Source of the DNA: Porticoccus sp033791605
GTDB lineage: Bacteria; Pseudomonadota; Gammaproteobacteria; Pseudomonadales; Porticoccaceae
Assembly: GCA_033791605.1 (NCBI GenBank)
Contig: JASJGJ010000081.1
Coordinates: 6,298 to 70,297 of the forward strand
Reading direction: 5' to 3'
DNA length: 64,000 bases
In this document: positions 62,352 to 64,000 of the stretch, one piece after another
Position numbering within the stretch: the stretch's first letter is position 1
Layout of the letters: each line of letters begins with the position of its first letter
The notes under the pieces: model-generated
The model's database searches: none
The model's input: only the letters and a program-made list of their open reading frames with translations
What the model was told of the DNA's origin: nothing
Made by a program: the position numbers and the translations under genes

Positions 62352-63632
62352 ATGGTTCGTGTCCTGTATACAGCGTTATTGTATTTGTTAATACCTTTGG
62401 TGATGTTGCGATTACTGTGGCGTAGTCGTAAAGCGCCTGAGTACCGTAAACGCTGGGGAGAACGGTTTGGTTTTGTGCCACGGGTCGATGTGGGGCGTCA
62501 CGTTATATGGGTGCACTCTGTTTCTGTAGGGGAAACGCTGGCAGCCGTACCGATGATCAAACAGCTGCAATCTCGCTACCCCGAATCATTGTTGGTTGTC
62601 ACAACAATGACACCCACCGGTTCGGCAAGAGTGCGGTCAGTTTTTGGGGGCAGTGTTTACCACGTCTATGCGCCTTATGATTTGCCGGATGCATTAGGTC
62701 GGTTTCTCCGGCGTATTCAACCTGATTTATTGGTTATTATGGAAACTGAGTTGTGGCCAAATCTTGTCCACCACTGCCGGAGTCTGGATATACCGGTTAT
62801 CGTGGCCAATGCGCGGTTGTCTGAAAAATCTGCCAAGGGATACCAAAAATTCTCTCGATTAACATACCCTATGTTACAGAAGCTTAGCTGTGTCGCGGCG
62901 CAGCATGAAGACGATGGTGAGCGTTTTTTGGCCTTGGGATTGGGCAAGTCACAGTTGTCAGTGACGGGAAACATCAAGTTTGATGTCAATCTGGGCGAGG
63001 GCTTAAAGCATCAGGCTGGGGTACTAAAAACCCAGTGGTGCGGTGTTGAAAAACGCCCGATTTTTCTTGCTGCTAGCACTCACCGGGGAGAGGATCAGAT
63101 TATTCTGGATAGTTATGAGCAGATCAGGGAGCATTATCCTGAACTGTTATTAGTTTTGGTGCCTCGTCATCCTGAGCGATTTGGTGAGGTGGCTCAGTTG
63201 TGCCTAGATCGAAATTTAAAAATTGTTCGCCGGAGTGGTGGAATCACTCCCTCGATACATGATCAAGTATTGCTCGGTGACACTATGGGCGAGTTGCTGC
63301 TATTTTTTGGTGCTTGTGATATTGCTTTTGTTGGGGGAAGTTTGATTCCTGTGGGCGGTCACAATCTAATAGAGCCTGCCATATGGTCTATCCCTGTGCT
63401 CAGTGGCCCACACCTGTTTAATTTCTCCGAGGCTTCACGGTTGTTGCGAGAGGCTCAGGGTATGGCTATTTGTGAAAATGCGGAAGTGATGGCCGAGCTA
63501 GTTGTTTCTCTGTTGCAAGACCCTCAAGCGGCCATGCGTATGGGGGATGCAGCAAAGTCTGTGGCTGAGAATAATCGGGGCGCTTTGGAGCGATTGCTTG
63601 GCATTATTGAACGCCAGCTTTCGTTACTCTGA
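62352..63632 (+). CDS. waaA: Kdo transferase (3-deoxy-D-manno-octulosonic acid transferase)
   Basis: WaaA adds Kdo to lipid IVA, an essential early step of LPS synthesis at the inner membrane. The product (426 residues from ATG at 62352) has an N-terminal membrane helix (about 2-20), HSVSVGETLAAVPMIKQL with the catalytic glutamate, LVVTTMTPTGSARVRSVFG, METELWPNL, LAASTHRGEDQIIL and FVGGSLIPVGGHNLIEPAIWSIPVLSGPH. A TTG at 62337 is an alternative start. Its last 29 bases overlap the tail of the convergent tolC-type gene. Confidence 0.95.
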   Translation: MVRVLYTALLYLLIPLVMLRLLWRSRKAPEYRKRWGERFGFVPRVDVGRHVIWVHSVSVGETLAAVPMIKQLQSRYPESLLVVTTMTPTGSARVRSVFGGSVYHVYAPYDLPDALGRFLRRIQPDLLVIMETELWPNLVHHCRSLDIPVIVANARLSEKSAKGYQKFSRLTYPMLQKLSCVAAQHEDDGERFLALGLGKSQLSVTGNIKFDVNLGEGLKHQAGVLKTQWCGVEKRPIFLAASTHRGEDQIILDSYEQIREHYPELLLVLVPRHPERFGEVAQLCLDRNLKIVRRSGGITPSIHDQVLLGDTMGELLLFFGACDIAFVGGSLIPVGGHNLIEPAIWSIPVLSGPHLFNFSEASRLLREAQGMAICENAEVMAELVVSLLQDPQAAMRMGDAAKSVAENNRGALERLLGIIERQLSLL

Positions 63633-64000
63633 TGGCAGGGTCTAGCCAGGCGTTTAATTGATGTATGTCGTCAGGACTTAATTGACCGGCCACTTCCTTA
63701 AGTCGTAATAAGCTGCCAATGTAGTCATATCGAGCATTGGCGTAGTCTCGTTTGGCCTGATACAACCCACGCTGTGCAATTAAAACATCGACGATGTTGC
63801 GGGTGCCGGCTTCATATCCTGCTTGGGTGGCCTCGAGTGCACTTTTGGCTGAGGTGATAGCTTGATTGCGGGCGTTCACTCTTGCCCTATTGGTGAGAAC
63901 TTGTAAGTGTTGTGAGCGGGCCTGTTGTACGGTGTTTCGTTGGGCGCCAATATGGCTTTCTTTTAATTGTATAAATTGTTGAAAAGCCTGTCGTTTTTCA
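63604..64000 (-). CDS. TolC-family outer-membrane efflux protein (partial, C-terminal part)
   Basis: TolC-type proteins form the outer-membrane channel of tripartite efflux and type I secretion systems. About 132 C-terminal residues are present in an open frame to the window edge, with the long helix SHIGAQRNTVQQARSQHLQVL and the family pattern ALEATQAGYEAGTRNIVDVLIAQRGLYQAKRDYANARYDYIGSLLRLKEVAGQLS. The start lies beyond the window. It ends convergently with waaA, overlapping by 29 bases. Partner transporter genes are not visible. Confidence 0.9.
   Translation of the reverse strand, partial: EKRQAFQQFIQLKESHIGAQRNTVQQARSQHLQVLTNRARVNARNQAITSAKSALEATQAGYEAGTRNIVDVLIAQRGLYQAKRDYANARYDYIGSLLRLKEVAGQLSPDDIHQLNAWLDPAIRVTKAGVQ

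Noticed and set aside
1..64000. tRNA genes, rRNA, CRISPR repeats, insertion sequences and phage genes
   Set aside because: I looked for T-loop patterns, regular repeats and transposase-like motifs and found none I could support.

Overview
The window reads as chromosomal DNA of a gammaproteobacterium related to Pseudomonas and the Cellvibrionales group. This is inferred from gene order and protein families, since no rRNA or other marker gene is present. Several blocks have the order known from Pseudomonas: accC-accB-aroQ, HAD phosphatase-rppH-ptsP, lgt-thyA-folA, and glnE-ilvE-waaF-waaC-waaG-waaP followed by sugar kinases, a carbamoyltransferase, hldE, an aldo/keto reductase plus FAD-enzyme pair, and waaA. 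I saw no tRNA, rRNA, insertion sequence, phage or CRISPR array.

Layout. 1-3752 (minus): fatty-acid and shikimate genes accC (cut by the window edge), accB and aroQ, then the thiol reductase dsbD. 4044-9100 (plus): a copper chaperone, a DUF2333 membrane protein, then an oxidative-stress/iron stretch with an exported catalase-peroxidase, an encapsulin-type ferritin without a shell gene, and a DoxX protein. 9188-18656: an adenosine-type kinase, PBP1b with its probable LpoP activator, DUF1631 plus PilZ proteins, two rRNA-modification enzymes and a HAD phosphatase. 18792-30158: rppH, ptsP, a TANGO2-like gene, lgt-thyA-folA, and a complete Vibrio-like TonB2/TtpC energy-transduction cluster. 30541-39069: cbpA-cbpM, a LapA-like protein, ilvD, the arginine genes argE and argA, and an orphan GspE/PilB ATPase.

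39211-63632 is the lipopolysaccharide region. Conserved core-building genes (waaF, waaC, waaG, waaP, a double-kinase protein, a carbamoyltransferase) lead into an AT-rich variable stretch at about 50.6-58.6 kb. That stretch holds a methyltransferase, a second carbamoyltransferase, a family 2 glycosyltransferase, a decayed methyltransferase gene, an unrecognised transferase-like protein, an O-antigen ligase/polymerase and a small kinase-like protein. Conserved hldE, the oxidoreductase pair and waaA follow. The last 400 bases are the 3' end of a tolC-type gene on the minus strand.

How they fit together: hldE supplies ADP-heptose, waaA adds Kdo, waaC and waaF add the heptoses, waaP and the other kinases phosphorylate, the carbamoyltransferases probably decorate, and the variable genes probably build or attach the outer saccharide. 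The items most worth a second look are the shell-less encapsulated-ferritin gene with foreign codon use (8281-8568), the two carbamoyltransferases in one LPS locus, and the methyltransferase pseudogene at 54435-54850.
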